NCBI RefSeq assembly: GCF_003605645.1
Contig: NZ_QVMU01000022.1
Location: 1 to 64,000, forward strand
Length of the DNA: 64,000 bases
Direction of reading: 5' to 3'
DNA from: Vibrio sinensis
Lineage (GTDB): Bacteria > Pseudomonadota > Gammaproteobacteria > Enterobacterales > Vibrionaceae
In this document: positions 12,329 through 21,248 of the stretch, piece after piece
Numbering within the stretch: position 1 is the first letter of the stretch
Layout of the letters: the number at the start of each line of letters is the position of its first letter
The notes under the pieces: generated by a model
The model's input: the letters and a program-made list of their open reading frames with translations, nothing else
What the model was told of the DNA's origin: nothing
The model's database searches: none
Made by a program: the position numbers and the translations under genes

Positions 12329-12823
12329 ATGAATATAACTTACACCGTGTCAGCAAAATGTATTGTGTTATTACTCGTAGGGTTACTCGCTGGTTGTGGC
12401 GGAGGTGGTGATGGTGACGGCGGAAGTTCCGGTGGCGGTGGCATTCAAGGAGCCAATGATGACAGTAATAATGGTGTCCAACCCTCATTATCTGTTAGGG
12501 ACTTAAAAATTGATAAAGAAAACGATCTTAGTTCGGTTTATCAAGTCGATGTCGATGTCGATATATCTGCAAGATCAACCGCTAGAGCTTTCATCTCTAT
12601 CTGTGATAACTCAGGTGCGCAAGGTGATCTCAAGGCAATCGATTTTGATAACTGTATGATCAAAGGCAGATTAGATCAGGGCATCGGCCAATATGATTTA
12701 CGTATAGCAAATCATTGTACTGACCTCATCGCGGTAATTTGGATTATGGAGAAGGATCGAGATCCCCTAACCTACACCCTGATACATGATAAGTCGAAAG
12801 AACAATATTGGGGCATTCGATAA
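12329..12823 (+). CDS. Small lipoprotein encoded next to the LruC-domain protein
   Basis: The 164 residues start with a lipoprotein signal ending in the lipobox LLAGC (Cys23), followed by a glycine/aspartate/serine-rich tether (24-45) and a compact domain rich in alternating Asp/Val strands with four cysteines (CDNSGAQG, FDNCMIKG, ANHCTD). GGAG lies 8 nt before the ATG. With Gly at +2, outer-membrane sorting is expected. I do not recognise the domain. Its place directly after the LruC gene suggests it anchors or partners that protein. Confidence 0.75.
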   Translation: MNITYTVSAKCIVLLLVGLLAGCGGGGDGDGGSSGGGGIQGANDDSNNGVQPSLSVRDLKIDKENDLSSVYQVDVDVDISARSTARAFISICDNSGAQGDLKAIDFDNCMIKGRLDQGIGQYDLRIANHCTDLIAVIWIMEKDRDPLTYTLIHDKSKEQYWGIR

Positions 12824-12868
12824 ATACCCCACTTCAGCGTATGCTTGATGATCAACACATGCACTATC

Positions 12869-12906
12869 AATACGTTCCAGCAACTCCTTGTTGGAACGTA
12901 TTATTT
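12869..12906. terminator. Terminator between the lipoprotein gene and epmC
   Basis: A stem of about 17 bp (AATACGTTCCAGCAA with TTGTTGGAACGTATT, loop CTCC, one G-T pair) lies between convergent genes and overlaps the epmC stop codon. The U tracts are weak on the plus side. Confidence 0.65.
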
Positions 12907-13431
12907 TACCTGAAACTGATTTATTGCCAATGGTGGAATTTGGTAGAAAGTACGCAATGCTTCAGACAACATTAGCACTCGAGGGGGAATACCTTGCTGC
13001 AAGATACTTTCAACTTCATCATGCACCTTACTCATAAATTCCAACCGATTCGGCTCAAAATCACCATTTAAATTATCGCAGCTCACTGAAAAGGGAAAAC
13101 CTGTACTCACAGCAAGGATCCATTCGTAAGCTTGTGGGCGAATCTCAACTTTTTCGAATTCGGCTTGTACCGTGGCTGTTCGGCCATCAGGTTCATACCA
13201 GTAGCCAAAATCTTCCAATAAACGACGTTGTGGCCCAGCCACACACCAATGGGCAATTTCATGTAGCCCTGAAGCGTAGAAACCTCGCGCGAAAATAATA
13301 CGGTGATACGCAATATTATCGTCTGCTGGTAGATAAATTGGCTCATCTCCACCTAGTTCGAGTTTTGTATTAAATTCAGCGAAAAAAGTAGCATTAAAAA
13401 TGTTAATCAAGTCTTGGTATTCGTGCTTCAT
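12901..13431 (-). CDS. epmC: Elongation factor P hydroxylase
   Basis: EpmC hydroxylates the beta-lysyl-lysine on EF-P, the last step after EpmA and EpmB. The 176-residue protein contains GLHEIAHWC (HExxH, residues about 56-62), the metal-binding motif of this family, and ARGFYASGLHE just before it. Synteny with E. coli (mnmC-yfcL-epmC) supports the call. It is divergent from the TRIC-family gene. Confidence 0.92.
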   Translation of the reverse strand: MKHEYQDLINIFNATFFAEFNTKLELGGDEPIYLPADDNIAYHRIIFARGFYASGLHEIAHWCVAGPQRRLLEDFGYWYEPDGRTATVQAEFEKVEIRPQAYEWILAVSTGFPFSVSCDNLNGDFEPNRLEFMSKVHDEVESILQQGIPPRVLMLSEALRTFYQIPPLAINQFQVK

Positions 13432-13723
13432 GGCCTAAACAGTAATAGTGGTTCTAACGCGACGCATTCTCGCATCTTTATCTTCTAAGTAAAACCCTCA
13501 CGATAATAATGGGCATTAGTTTATTTAATCTGAAAGTGGGGTTCACTTGCATAAAATCTCATTCGTCAGTGTGTGAAATTCCCACTAAAATTCTTGCTTT
13601 ATTTTTGTGATACAGAACACTAAAACTCTGTTTCACGGTTCATACCGCTATCCAGCATATTCCTAAAAATATCTCAAAATAAAAGGAATCGTATCGGTAC
13701 GGTCTTAAAGCTAGGGGAACTTA

Positions 13724-14347
13724 ATGCTATTAAGCGTTTTATACATCATTGGGATTACAGCTGAAGCGATGACAGGTGCGTTAAGTGCTGGGCGCCGAAA
13801 AATGGATTGGTTTGGCGTAATGCTCGTTGCGAGTGCTACGGCAATCGGCGGTGGTACTGTTCGTGATATTTTGCTTGGCCACTACCCTCTTGGTTGGGTT
13901 AAAAATCCGGAGTTCCTTGCCATTACTTGTATTGCTGGTGTATTAACTACTGGATTAGCTAAATGGGTGATCAAGTTTAAAGGGTTATTCATCCGCCTTG
14001 ATGCACTTGGCCTGATTGTATTTAGCATTATCGGTACGAAAGTCGCGATTGGGATGGAACTACACCCTGGAATTTGTATGGTGTCGGCCCTTGTTACAGG
14101 CGTTTTTGGTGGCCTATTACGTGATTTGATTTGCCGTCAAACTCCCCTCGTATTGCATGAAGAGTTATATGCCTCTGTTGCGTTAGCGGCATCGGGACTT
14201 TACTTGTTGTTACTTGAGTTTGCCGTACCAGATGTAACGGCAACAATGGTGACGCTTGTGTTTGGCTATCTATTACGAATGGCGGCTGTCCGCTTCAAAT
14301 GGCGTTTACCATCATTCCATCTTGAGAGTGAAACGTCTCTACACTGA
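13724..14347 (+). CDS. Trimeric intracellular cation (TRIC/UPF0126) family membrane protein
   Basis: The 207 residues form about seven hydrophobic segments with an internal duplication: AIGGGTVRDILLG in the first half and GVFGGLLRDLICR in the second, both signatures of the family. Bacterial members form trimeric cation channels; a YadS/YicG-type role is all that can be said. The upstream 292 bp (13432-13723) is AT-rich and holds no gene or recognisable operator. Confidence 0.88.
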   Translation: MLLSVLYIIGITAEAMTGALSAGRRKMDWFGVMLVASATAIGGGTVRDILLGHYPLGWVKNPEFLAITCIAGVLTTGLAKWVIKFKGLFIRLDALGLIVFSIIGTKVAIGMELHPGICMVSALVTGVFGGLLRDLICRQTPLVLHEELYASVALAASGLYLLLLEFAVPDVTATMVTLVFGYLLRMAAVRFKWRLPSFHLESETSLH

Positions 14348-14369
14348 TCACTTTGCTATGCTAAATATG

Positions 14370-14401
14370 AAAAAAGGTTGCTCCTCGAGCAACCTTTTTT
14401 T
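14370..14401. terminator. Bidirectional terminator between TRIC-family gene and aroC
   Basis: An 8-bp perfect stem GGTTGCTC / GAGCAACC is flanked by an A run before and seven Ts after, so it works on both strands between convergent genes. Confidence 0.92.
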
Positions 14402-14442
14402 GATCTAGACAAATCAACGCTAAAAGATCGAATAACTAAAGA

Positions 14443-15528
14443 CTAAATCTTTGGCGTATTAGTTGTTACGGCGAAGTTCTGACCACGATGGCGCAATAGG
14501 TGGTCCATAACCACAATCGCCATCATCGCTTCAGCAATAGGAACCGCTCGAATACCAACACAAGGATCATGTCGCCCTTTCGTGATCAGCTGAGTCGCTT
14601 CACCCTCTTTCGTGATCGTTTCACCAGGAATCGTAATACTCGATGTCGGTTTTAATGCAATATTGGCAATAATGTCTTGGCCTGTCGAAATACCACCAAG
14701 AATACCACCAGCGTGATTACTGCCAAAACCTTGAGGAGATAATGGATCACGGTGTTGGCTACCTCTTTGATTAACAACGTCAAAGCCGTCGCCAATTTCG
14801 ACGCCTTTCACTGCATTAATACTCATCAATGCATGAGCAATATCCGCATCTAAACGATCAAAAACCGGCTCACCTAAACCCACAGGAACACTCGTCGCTA
14901 CAACTTGAATTTTTGCCCCGATGGAATCACCGTCTTTCTTTAGATCACGAATAAGCTGATCAAAAGCGTCAACTTTATCAACATCAGGACAGAAAAACGC
15001 ATTGTTTTCAATCTCGTCCCAATCGACTTTATCGATAGCGACATCACCCATTTGAGACAAGTAAGCACGAATTTCAATACCAAATTCTTGCTTCAAATAT
15101 TTCTTTGCCACAGCGCCAGCAGCAACTCGCATTGCGGTTTCACGCGCTGAAGAACGTCCACCACCGCGATAATCACGAACACCATATTTCTGGTGGTAAG
15201 TATAATCTGCATGACCTGGGCGAAACTTGTCTTTGATTTCTGAATAATCTTTTGAACGCTGATCGGTATTTTCAATCAATAAACCAATCGATGTGCCAGT
15301 CGTTTGCCCCTCAAAGACACCCGATAAAATTTTCACTTCATCAGCTTCACGACGTTGGGTGGTATAACGCGAAGTACCTGGACGACGACGGTCCAAATCT
15401 ACTTGTAAATCTGCTTCGGTAAGCTCTAATCCTGGGGGGCATCCATCAACGATACATCCTAGTGCGATACCGTGACTTTCTCCGAATGTCGTAACTCGAA
15501 AATGTTGTCCGATACTGTTTCCTGCCAT
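14443..15528 (-). CDS. aroC: Chorismate synthase
   Basis: It converts EPSP to chorismate using reduced FMN, the final shikimate step. Signatures visible in the 361 residues are FGESHG (15-20), RRPGTSRYTTQRREAD and DYRGGGRSSARETA. Length is normal for the family. A terminator lies between prmB and aroC, so aroC is probably transcribed from its own promoter in 15529-15670. Confidence 0.97.
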   Translation of the reverse strand: MAGNSIGQHFRVTTFGESHGIALGCIVDGCPPGLELTEADLQVDLDRRRPGTSRYTTQRREADEVKILSGVFEGQTTGTSIGLLIENTDQRSKDYSEIKDKFRPGHADYTYHQKYGVRDYRGGGRSSARETAMRVAAGAVAKKYLKQEFGIEIRAYLSQMGDVAIDKVDWDEIENNAFFCPDVDKVDAFDQLIRDLKKDGDSIGAKIQVVATSVPVGLGEPVFDRLDADIAHALMSINAVKGVEIGDGFDVVNQRGSQHRDPLSPQGFGSNHAGGILGGISTGQDIIANIALKPTSSITIPGETITKEGEATQLITKGRHDPCVGIRAVPIAEAMMAIVVMDHLLRHRGQNFAVTTNTPKI

Positions 15529-15673
15529 TACTTCCTCGATATGTTGCTTATGAGCGAACGACCACTCACCACAATCTTGACTGTTTTTGGTGTTTTCATA
15601 GTCGCTTTATTGCGTTTTGATGTAAAGGGTAAATATTCACTAATTCCACATTAAACGCCGATGAAATAAGGGA

Positions 15674-15704
15674 TAAAAAAAACGCCAAGGCAAGCCTTGG
15701 CGTT
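15674..15704 (-). terminator. Terminator of prmB
   Basis: A 10-bp perfect stem ACGCCAAGGC / GCCTTGGCGT is followed on the minus strand by a run of Ts. Confidence 0.9.
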
Positions 15705-15736
15705 TATAAACAGAGATCACTGTGGGTTTTCACTCA

Positions 15737-16669
15737 TTAATCTTTGTAGTATCGAAACTCTTCAGCGTGAGCTAAGATTTGTTCACGCGTTAGCATAAAC
15801 ACCCCATGGCCACCATTTTCGAATTCAATCCATGTGAATGGAATATGTGGGTATTGTTCCATCATATGAACCATTGAGTTACCGACTTCACAAATCAAAA
15901 TACCATTTTCAGTCAAGTAATCTGGTGCATTCGCAAGAATACGACGAACAATTTTCAAGCCATCTGTACCCGCAGCCAAACCAAGTTCAGGTTCATGAGA
16001 GAACTCTTCCGGTAAGCTGTTCATGTCTTCCTCATCCACGTAAGGTGGGTTAGAGACTATAAGGTTATATGGTACTTTTGGTAGATCGCGGAACAGGTCT
16101 GAACGGATAGGGAAAACTTGTTGTTCCATCCCGTGGTCTTGTACGTTTTGCTCAGCAACTTGTAGTGCATCTACTGAAATATCGATAGCATCGACTTCAG
16201 CATCCGGGAATGCATATGCACACGCGATAGCGATACAACCGCTACCGGTACATAGGTCCATAATACGTACCGGCTCTTCAACCAACCAAGGTTGGAATTC
16301 AGACTGAATCATTTCACCGATTGGTGAACGTGGTACCAATACGCGCTCATCAACGAAGAACTCTAAACCGCAGAACCAAGCTCGGTTAGTTAGGTATGAC
16401 GTTGGAGTACGATCATTAATACGTTTCACAACGCGCTCAACAATACGTAAACGCTCACTACCAGTTAAACGTGAATTCAGTACATGTGGAGGCACATCAA
16501 TCGGCAAATACAGCGTTGGTAGGATTAGCTGAACAGCCTCATCCCAAGCGTTATCAGTACCATGGCCATAAAATATGTTCGCTGCGTTAAAACGGCTAAC
16601 CGTCCAGCGAATCATATCTTGAAGCGTGTGTAATTCTGATACCGCCTCTTCTACAAAAATCTTATCCAA
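15737..16669 (-). CDS. prmB: Ribosomal protein uL3 glutamine methyltransferase
   Basis: PrmB N5-methylates a glutamine in large-subunit protein L3. The 310 residues hold the SAM-binding DLCTGSGCIAIA (138-149), AIDIS for the ribose contact and the amide-methyltransferase motif NPPY (207-210). The helical N-terminal domain (1-110) is typical of PrmB and distinguishes it from PrmC. It is divergent from smrB, with only 62 bp between, as in E. coli. Confidence 0.96.
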   Translation of the reverse strand: MDKIFVEEAVSELHTLQDMIRWTVSRFNAANIFYGHGTDNAWDEAVQLILPTLYLPIDVPPHVLNSRLTGSERLRIVERVVKRINDRTPTSYLTNRAWFCGLEFFVDERVLVPRSPIGEMIQSEFQPWLVEEPVRIMDLCTGSGCIAIACAYAFPDAEVDAIDISVDALQVAEQNVQDHGMEQQVFPIRSDLFRDLPKVPYNLIVSNPPYVDEEDMNSLPEEFSHEPELGLAAGTDGLKIVRRILANAPDYLTENGILICEVGNSMVHMMEQYPHIPFTWIEFENGGHGVFMLTREQILAHAEEFRYYKD

Positions 16670-16731
16670 AATTGCCTCCGAAAAGCGCTACAATACTGCC
16701 AGTTTCTATTTTCAATGTAATTTAAAATCCC

Positions 16732-17262
16732 ATGAGCAAAAAAGACACCGATCGTGATGACGATTTCGCCCTGTTTCGGGAAGCAGTACAAGGCGTAAAA
16801 AAGTTCTCACAGGATACCATAATCCAACAGCCAACAAAAAACAGTAAACAAAAAGAAATCACGCGCACCGCCCGTGAAGCAAGCGATACAGAGTTTTATT
16901 TCTCTGACGAGTTTGTGCCGCTACTTAATAATGAAGGCCCAACACGCTACGCCCGTGGTGATGTCTCTCATTATGAGGTCAAACGCCTGCGCCGTGGGGT
17001 ATATGTACCGGATGTGTTTTTAGACATGCATGGTATGAATCAAAAAGAAGCCAAACGCGAACTTGGTGCCATGCTCGCGTATTGTGTCAAAAATAATGTA
17101 CATTGTGCCTGTGTTCAGCATGGTATTGGCAAGCATATCCTTAAACAGAAAGCCCCACTTTGGCTTGCCCAGCACCCTGATGTTATGGCATTTCACCAAG
17201 CGCCCCTAGAGTTTGGTGGTGCTGGCGCGTTATTGGTCCTTATTTCTATTCCAGAAAAATAG
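16732..17262 (+). CDS. smrB: Endonuclease SmrB, collided-ribosome rescue factor
   Basis: In E. coli SmrB cleaves mRNA between collided ribosomes. The 176 residues have a charged N-terminal ribosome-binding region and a C-terminal Smr domain with the DMH catalytic motif (98-100; DLH in E. coli) and QHGIGKHILK (129-138). Synteny aroC-prmB-smrB is conserved. Confidence 0.95.
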   Translation: MSKKDTDRDDDFALFREAVQGVKKFSQDTIIQQPTKNSKQKEITRTAREASDTEFYFSDEFVPLLNNEGPTRYARGDVSHYEVKRLRRGVYVPDVFLDMHGMNQKEAKRELGAMLAYCVKNNVHCACVQHGIGKHILKQKAPLWLAQHPDVMAFHQAPLEFGGAGALLVLISIPEK

Positions 17263-17283
17263 GTTCCAACCATTACTAGCCAT

Positions 17284-17317
17284 AAAAACAAAGGCAGACC
17301 CAGTGCCTGCCTTTGTT
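17284..17317 (-). terminator. Terminator at the end of the fliK-flhB operon
   Basis: An 11-bp stem (AACAAAGGCAG with CTGCCTTTGTT) has a good T run on the minus strand (TTTTTATG) and a poor one on the plus strand, so it mainly ends the flagellar operon and may also help smrB. Confidence 0.82.
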
Positions 17318-17360
17318 AAATTGTCTTATCCAAAATTCAGATTATTAAACCTGAACTCCG

Positions 17361-18491
17361 TTATTTACGTAACTCAGGGGGAATATGCAGCTCTGATGCT
17401 TTAATCGACGGTCTCTGTCCACCACGTTTACGATACTGCTTTAACTGGAATACATAAGCCAAGATCTGTGCCACGGCGGTAAACAAACCATCCGGTATTT
17501 CCTGCTCTAATTCCGTAGAGTGGTAAAGAGCTCGCGCTAATGGAGGAGCGGGAATCACATAAATATCATGTTCACGTGCCACCTCTCGAATTTTCATCGC
17601 CATATGATCGACCCCTTTCGCGACCACTATTGGAGCTCGGTCCGAGTTCTGTTTATAGCGTAAAGCCACCGAGAAATGCTCAGGGTTAGTCACAATAACG
17701 TCGGCCTGAGGAACCTCAGACATCATGCGTCGCTGAGCCGCTTCACGTTGAAGCATCCGAATACGGCCTTTTACTTCTGGTTTCCCTTCCGTTTCTTTGT
17801 ATTCGTCTTTAATTTCTTGTTTGGTCATTTTTAGCTGATTAGCGTGTTGCCAGATCTGAAACGGGATATCAATGGCGACTACAACCAATAATGAGCAACT
17901 AATAAGAAAAATAAAATTGAGCAAAATATCGAGAGCATGGAAAATATTTTGCGGATATACGTCAAGACTCAACTGAAATAGATCTTCTTTCGCCGCAGAT
18001 ATGAGATAAAACGCTACGCCGGAAACCAAGGACACTTTAAGTATCGATTTTGCTAACTCTACCCAGCTTTGCATCCCCACCATGCGCTTTAAGCCACTGA
18101 TTGGGTTCATTTTTGAAAGTTTGGGCATCGCGGCTTCTACCGAAAAGTTCACCCCACCAATACCTGCTGCTCCAACCAATGCTGCCACAAACAAGGTAAT
18201 CAGTATTAATAACATCGGCAAGATCAAGACGGTTAGAGATCCAAACGCTATCTCTAATAACTTACTATGATTAAATATTTCTTCTCGTGAAAGTGTAAAT
18301 AGTCGACCCATAAAAGTAAGCAAACCACCGGCGAGAGCACCACCAAACCACATCAATGAGACCGAACCTACCACCAGCACCGAAACGGACGCTAACTCTT
18401 TAGACCTTGCAACCTGCCCCTTTTCTCGAGCTTGTTGCAAGCGCCTGGGCGTGGCGTCTTCGGTACGTTCTTGACCATCTGACTCTGACAA
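17361..18491 (-). CDS. flhB: Flagellar export switch protein FlhB
   Basis: FlhB is the substrate-specificity switch of the flagellar type III export gate. The 376 residues start with the signature SESDGQERTEDATPRRLQQAREKGQ, have four membrane helices (about 33-210) and a cytoplasmic autocleavage domain. The autocleavage motif reads N269-P270-E271-H272 where the classic sequence is NPTH; numbering matches Salmonella FlhB exactly. Asn and Pro are retained, so cleavage is still expected. Last gene of the fliK-flhB operon, 9 bp after fliR. Confidence 0.96.
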   Translation of the reverse strand: MSESDGQERTEDATPRRLQQAREKGQVARSKELASVSVLVVGSVSLMWFGGALAGGLLTFMGRLFTLSREEIFNHSKLLEIAFGSLTVLILPMLLILITLFVAALVGAAGIGGVNFSVEAAMPKLSKMNPISGLKRMVGMQSWVELAKSILKVSLVSGVAFYLISAAKEDLFQLSLDVYPQNIFHALDILLNFIFLISCSLLVVVAIDIPFQIWQHANQLKMTKQEIKDEYKETEGKPEVKGRIRMLQREAAQRRMMSEVPQADVIVTNPEHFSVALRYKQNSDRAPIVVAKGVDHMAMKIREVAREHDIYVIPAPPLARALYHSTELEQEIPDGLFTAVAQILAYVFQLKQYRKRGGQRPSIKASELHIPPELRK

Positions 18492-18500
18492 CTCAGCCTC

Positions 18501-19283
18501 CTAACAATCTAAGCGTATAAAGCGGCACACTTGCTGCTCTACATCGAGCCAAAGCAACTCATAATGAGAAAATAACCCGCCGATGATGTACCAGCACAAT
18601 AAAAGACCAACAATCAAAGCAAACGCGAAACCCAATGAGAAAATATTTAGCTGTGGCGCGGCGCGGGTCATTACGCCAAATGATAAGTTAATGGTCAGCA
18701 ATGCAATAATACCCGACAGCGACATACTCAATGCCACTTTGAACATGATGCCTAACCAAGAAGCAAGTTCACGAAAATCAACCGCAGTTAATGAACCACT
18801 GCCAATAGGTAAAGACTTAAAGCTCATCACCACTAGCAAGATCATCTTCAAGTGCCCATCAGTCGCCAAAAAAAACATCGTGGCTAGGAACATAAAAAGC
18901 TGACCAAGCAAAGGGGTGTTTTGACCGTTAGCAGGGTCAACCATTGAGGCAAAACCTAAGCTCGACTGCATACCCAATATCTGACCGAGAATGACAAACG
19001 TCTGGATCATAAATTGAGTAATCGTCCCCATCGCAACACCGATGATGATTTGCTCGAGCAGAACCATAAAGCCTTGGAACGAAAGCAACTCAATAGTATC
19101 CGGAACAGCGGGTAACGCGGGCATGACACCTAGGGTAATAGCCAAACCAAGATAGAGTCGAATTCGGGTTGAAACAAAACGCGCCCCTGTTACCGACATC
19201 ACCATTAACATTGCAGCGATTCGTGTATAAGGCCAAAAGTAATTTGCTATCCAATCGAGCACGATACTGCTTGGATACTCCAT
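18501..19283 (-). CDS. fliR: Flagellar export gate protein FliR
   Basis: An integral membrane export-gate subunit of 260 residues with about six hydrophobic segments and the family stretch GARFVSTRIRLYLGLAIT near residue 33. It assembles with FliP and FliQ in a helical gate. It lies 8 bp after fliQ and 9 bp before flhB. Confidence 0.95.
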   Translation of the reverse strand: MEYPSSIVLDWIANYFWPYTRIAAMLMVMSVTGARFVSTRIRLYLGLAITLGVMPALPAVPDTIELLSFQGFMVLLEQIIIGVAMGTITQFMIQTFVILGQILGMQSSLGFASMVDPANGQNTPLLGQLFMFLATMFFLATDGHLKMILLVVMSFKSLPIGSGSLTAVDFRELASWLGIMFKVALSMSLSGIIALLTINLSFGVMTRAAPQLNIFSLGFAFALIVGLLLCWYIIGGLFSHYELLWLDVEQQVCRFIRLDC

Positions 19284-19291
19284 TAGGACTC

Positions 19292-19561
19292 CTAGTACAA
19301 TATCTGCGGCAATCGCTCAATGATGGAATAAAAATATTCCATCAGCATTTGCGTCATCCAGTGTCCGAACATCATCAAAGCAAGTAGTGTCACCACCAAA
19401 CGAGGCAAAAAACTCAATGTTTGTTCATTGATGGATGTGGCGGCTTGAAACACAGCCACCACCAAACCAATTAACAAGCTTGGGATGATGATGGCGCAGA
19501 CCATAATCAACACCATCCATAGTGCATCTCTAAATAGCTCGACAAACATTTCAGGAGTCAT
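19292..19561 (-). CDS. fliQ: Flagellar export gate protein FliQ
   Basis: An 89-residue protein of two membrane helices, typical of FliQ: MTPEMFVELFRDALW at the start and AATSINEQTLSFLPR in the middle loop. Twelve bp separate it from fliP. Confidence 0.96.
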   Translation of the reverse strand: MTPEMFVELFRDALWMVLIMVCAIIIPSLLIGLVVAVFQAATSINEQTLSFLPRLVVTLLALMMFGHWMTQMLMEYFYSIIERLPQILY

Positions 19562-19573
19562 GGCGTTCTCCCG

Positions 19574-20443
19574 TCAAATTGCAAAACTACTGGCGAGGGT
19601 GGAGAGAATTAAATTCCAACCGTCAACCAATACGAATAGCATCAGCTTAAATGGCAGCGATACGATCATTGGCGAAAGCATCATCATACCCATCGCCATC
19701 AGTACCGACGCCACCACTAAGTCAATAATCAAAAATGGCAAAAAGAGCATGAAACCAATTTGGAAAGCCGTTTTAAGCTCCGATGTGATAAACGCCGGAA
19801 TCAACACCGCCATCGATACATCTTCAGGCGCAGTGGCATCCGAGCCTGAAATGTTCACGAAGGTTTCAAGATCTTTTACCCGTGTTTGCTTCAGCATGAA
19901 ATCTTTCATGGGTATCTGTGCCAAATCAAATGCGTCACGTGCTGACATTTGTTCATTAAGGTAGGGCTGAACCGCTGTATCATTAATTTTATTGAGCACC
20001 GGTGACATGATAAAAAAGGTCAAGAATATCGCGATTCCGATAATCACTTGGTTTGATGGTGTCTGCTGTAAACCCATTGCCTGACGCAAAATCGACATCA
20101 CAACCACTATCCGAGTAAACGAAGTCATTAAAATCACCATGGCAGGCAAAAAACCCAACATGGTCATTAAAGCTAGGATTTGCAGATTAACGGAGTAATC
20201 TTCTCCACCATTGGCGTTGGTGGTCATGGTAAAAGCCGGAACGCCACTACCACCACTAAAATTGCCGATGGCTAATGTACTTGATCCGCCTTGTTCTTTA
20301 TTCATCTCACTGACCGTCACTGACCCACTTGCTGGAGTCGAAGCTGCAGGAGAATCCACTTCCTGTGATGCTATCGCAAAGGTCGAAACCAATGACAATA
20401 GCGAGATCAGAAGTAACATCGCAATATGGCTAATTCGTATCAT
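19574..20443 (-). CDS. fliP: Flagellar export gate protein FliP
   Basis: Core of the export gate. The 289-residue precursor has a cleavable signal (about 1-25), a serine/glycine-rich periplasmic stretch longer than in E. coli, then four membrane segments with SFTRIVVVMSILRQAMG and QTPSNQVIIGIAIFLTFF. The reading frame overlaps the end of fliO by 14 bp, implying coupled translation. Confidence 0.96.
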   Translation of the reverse strand: MIRISHIAMLLLISLLSLVSTFAIASQEVDSPAASTPASGSVTVSEMNKEQGGSSTLAIGNFSGGSGVPAFTMTTNANGGEDYSVNLQILALMTMLGFLPAMVILMTSFTRIVVVMSILRQAMGLQQTPSNQVIIGIAIFLTFFIMSPVLNKINDTAVQPYLNEQMSARDAFDLAQIPMKDFMLKQTRVKDLETFVNISGSDATAPEDVSMAVLIPAFITSELKTAFQIGFMLFLPFLIIDLVVASVLMAMGMMMLSPMIVSLPFKLMLFVLVDGWNLILSTLASSFAI

Positions 20444-20813
20444 TCTTTTTCAAAAGCTGTGTCAGTTGATTGGCAAACGGACTGGCGGCCAGCTCCTCCT
20501 GTGCTAACGGGTGTTCGAGTTTAGAGATAAGTTGTATCGACTGCGGCGTCACGCCCACGAGAAATTGCTCCTCACCCGCTTGAACGATAATAATACGCTC
20601 GCGTGTCCCAACGGAGACTTGCTTCACTACACTCAACCCTTTCTGATTATTCATGGTTGGCAAACGCATACGCTTAAGTAACCAAGCCAACAATAAAATC
20701 AGGGCAATAACGAATAAAAGCGACCCGAATGTGGTCGCTAAATTCAATTGGTTTTCAGTAGAAGCCCAAACAGTAGGTGAAATCAGTAAAAGCCCAAACG
20801 CTTTCCAGTTCAT
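20430..20813 (-). CDS. fliO: Flagellar biosynthesis protein FliO
   Basis: FliO helps assemble and stabilise the FliP ring. The 127 residues have an N-terminal signal-like segment, one membrane helix (about 26-46, LLFVIALILLLAWLLKRM) and a cytoplasmic domain with VSVGTRERIIIVQAGEEQFLVGV, the FliO signature. It starts 3 bp after fliN. Confidence 0.93.
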   Translation of the reverse strand: MNWKAFGLLLISPTVWASTENQLNLATTFGSLLFVIALILLLAWLLKRMRLPTMNNQKGLSVVKQVSVGTRERIIIVQAGEEQFLVGVTPQSIQLISKLEHPLAQEELAASPFANQLTQLLKKNDTN

Positions 20814-20816
20814 AAA

Positions 20817-21227
20817 CTACCTTAGCTTTTTAATTCGCTCAGTTTGGCTGATAACATCCGTTAGACGAATACCAAATTTATCGTTGACCACCACGACTTC
20901 GCCGTGCGCAATCAAGGTACCGTTAACCAATACATCGAGCGACTCACCCGCCAGACGCTCCAGTTCAACAACTGAACCTTGGTTAAGCTGTAGCAAGTTA
21001 CGAATACTGATCTGAGAACGACCTACTTCCATTGAAATCGTCACTGGAATGTCCAAAATCGTATCGAGTTTACGGCGCTCATCATCAGAAATTGGCGACG
21101 ATGTATCTTTTAAATCATCTAATTGCGCAGCCATTACTTCATCGACATCGATGTCTGGCGCGTTAGGATCTTCACCTAATGCAGCGGCCCATTCGTCAGC
21201 CAGTCTTTGGTCATCACTTATAGCCAT
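20817..21227 (-). CDS. fliN: Flagellar motor switch protein FliN
   Basis: C-ring component that docks the FliH-FliI export ATPase. The 136 residues have a variable acidic N-terminus and a C-terminal SpoA domain (about 55-136) including VTISMEVGRSQISIRNLLQLNQGS and GEVVVVNDKFGIR-type strands. It lies between fliM and fliO. Confidence 0.96.
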   Translation of the reverse strand: MAISDDQRLADEWAAALGEDPNAPDIDVDEVMAAQLDDLKDTSSPISDDERRKLDTILDIPVTISMEVGRSQISIRNLLQLNQGSVVELERLAGESLDVLVNGTLIAHGEVVVVNDKFGIRLTDVISQTERIKKLR

Positions 21228-21248
21228 ATTTAAACCTTACTATTTTCT

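Noticed and set aside
10005..12868. Integrated mobile element carrying the LruC module
   Set aside because: No transposase, integrase, terminal repeats or target duplication could be seen; only the gene-order break is evident.
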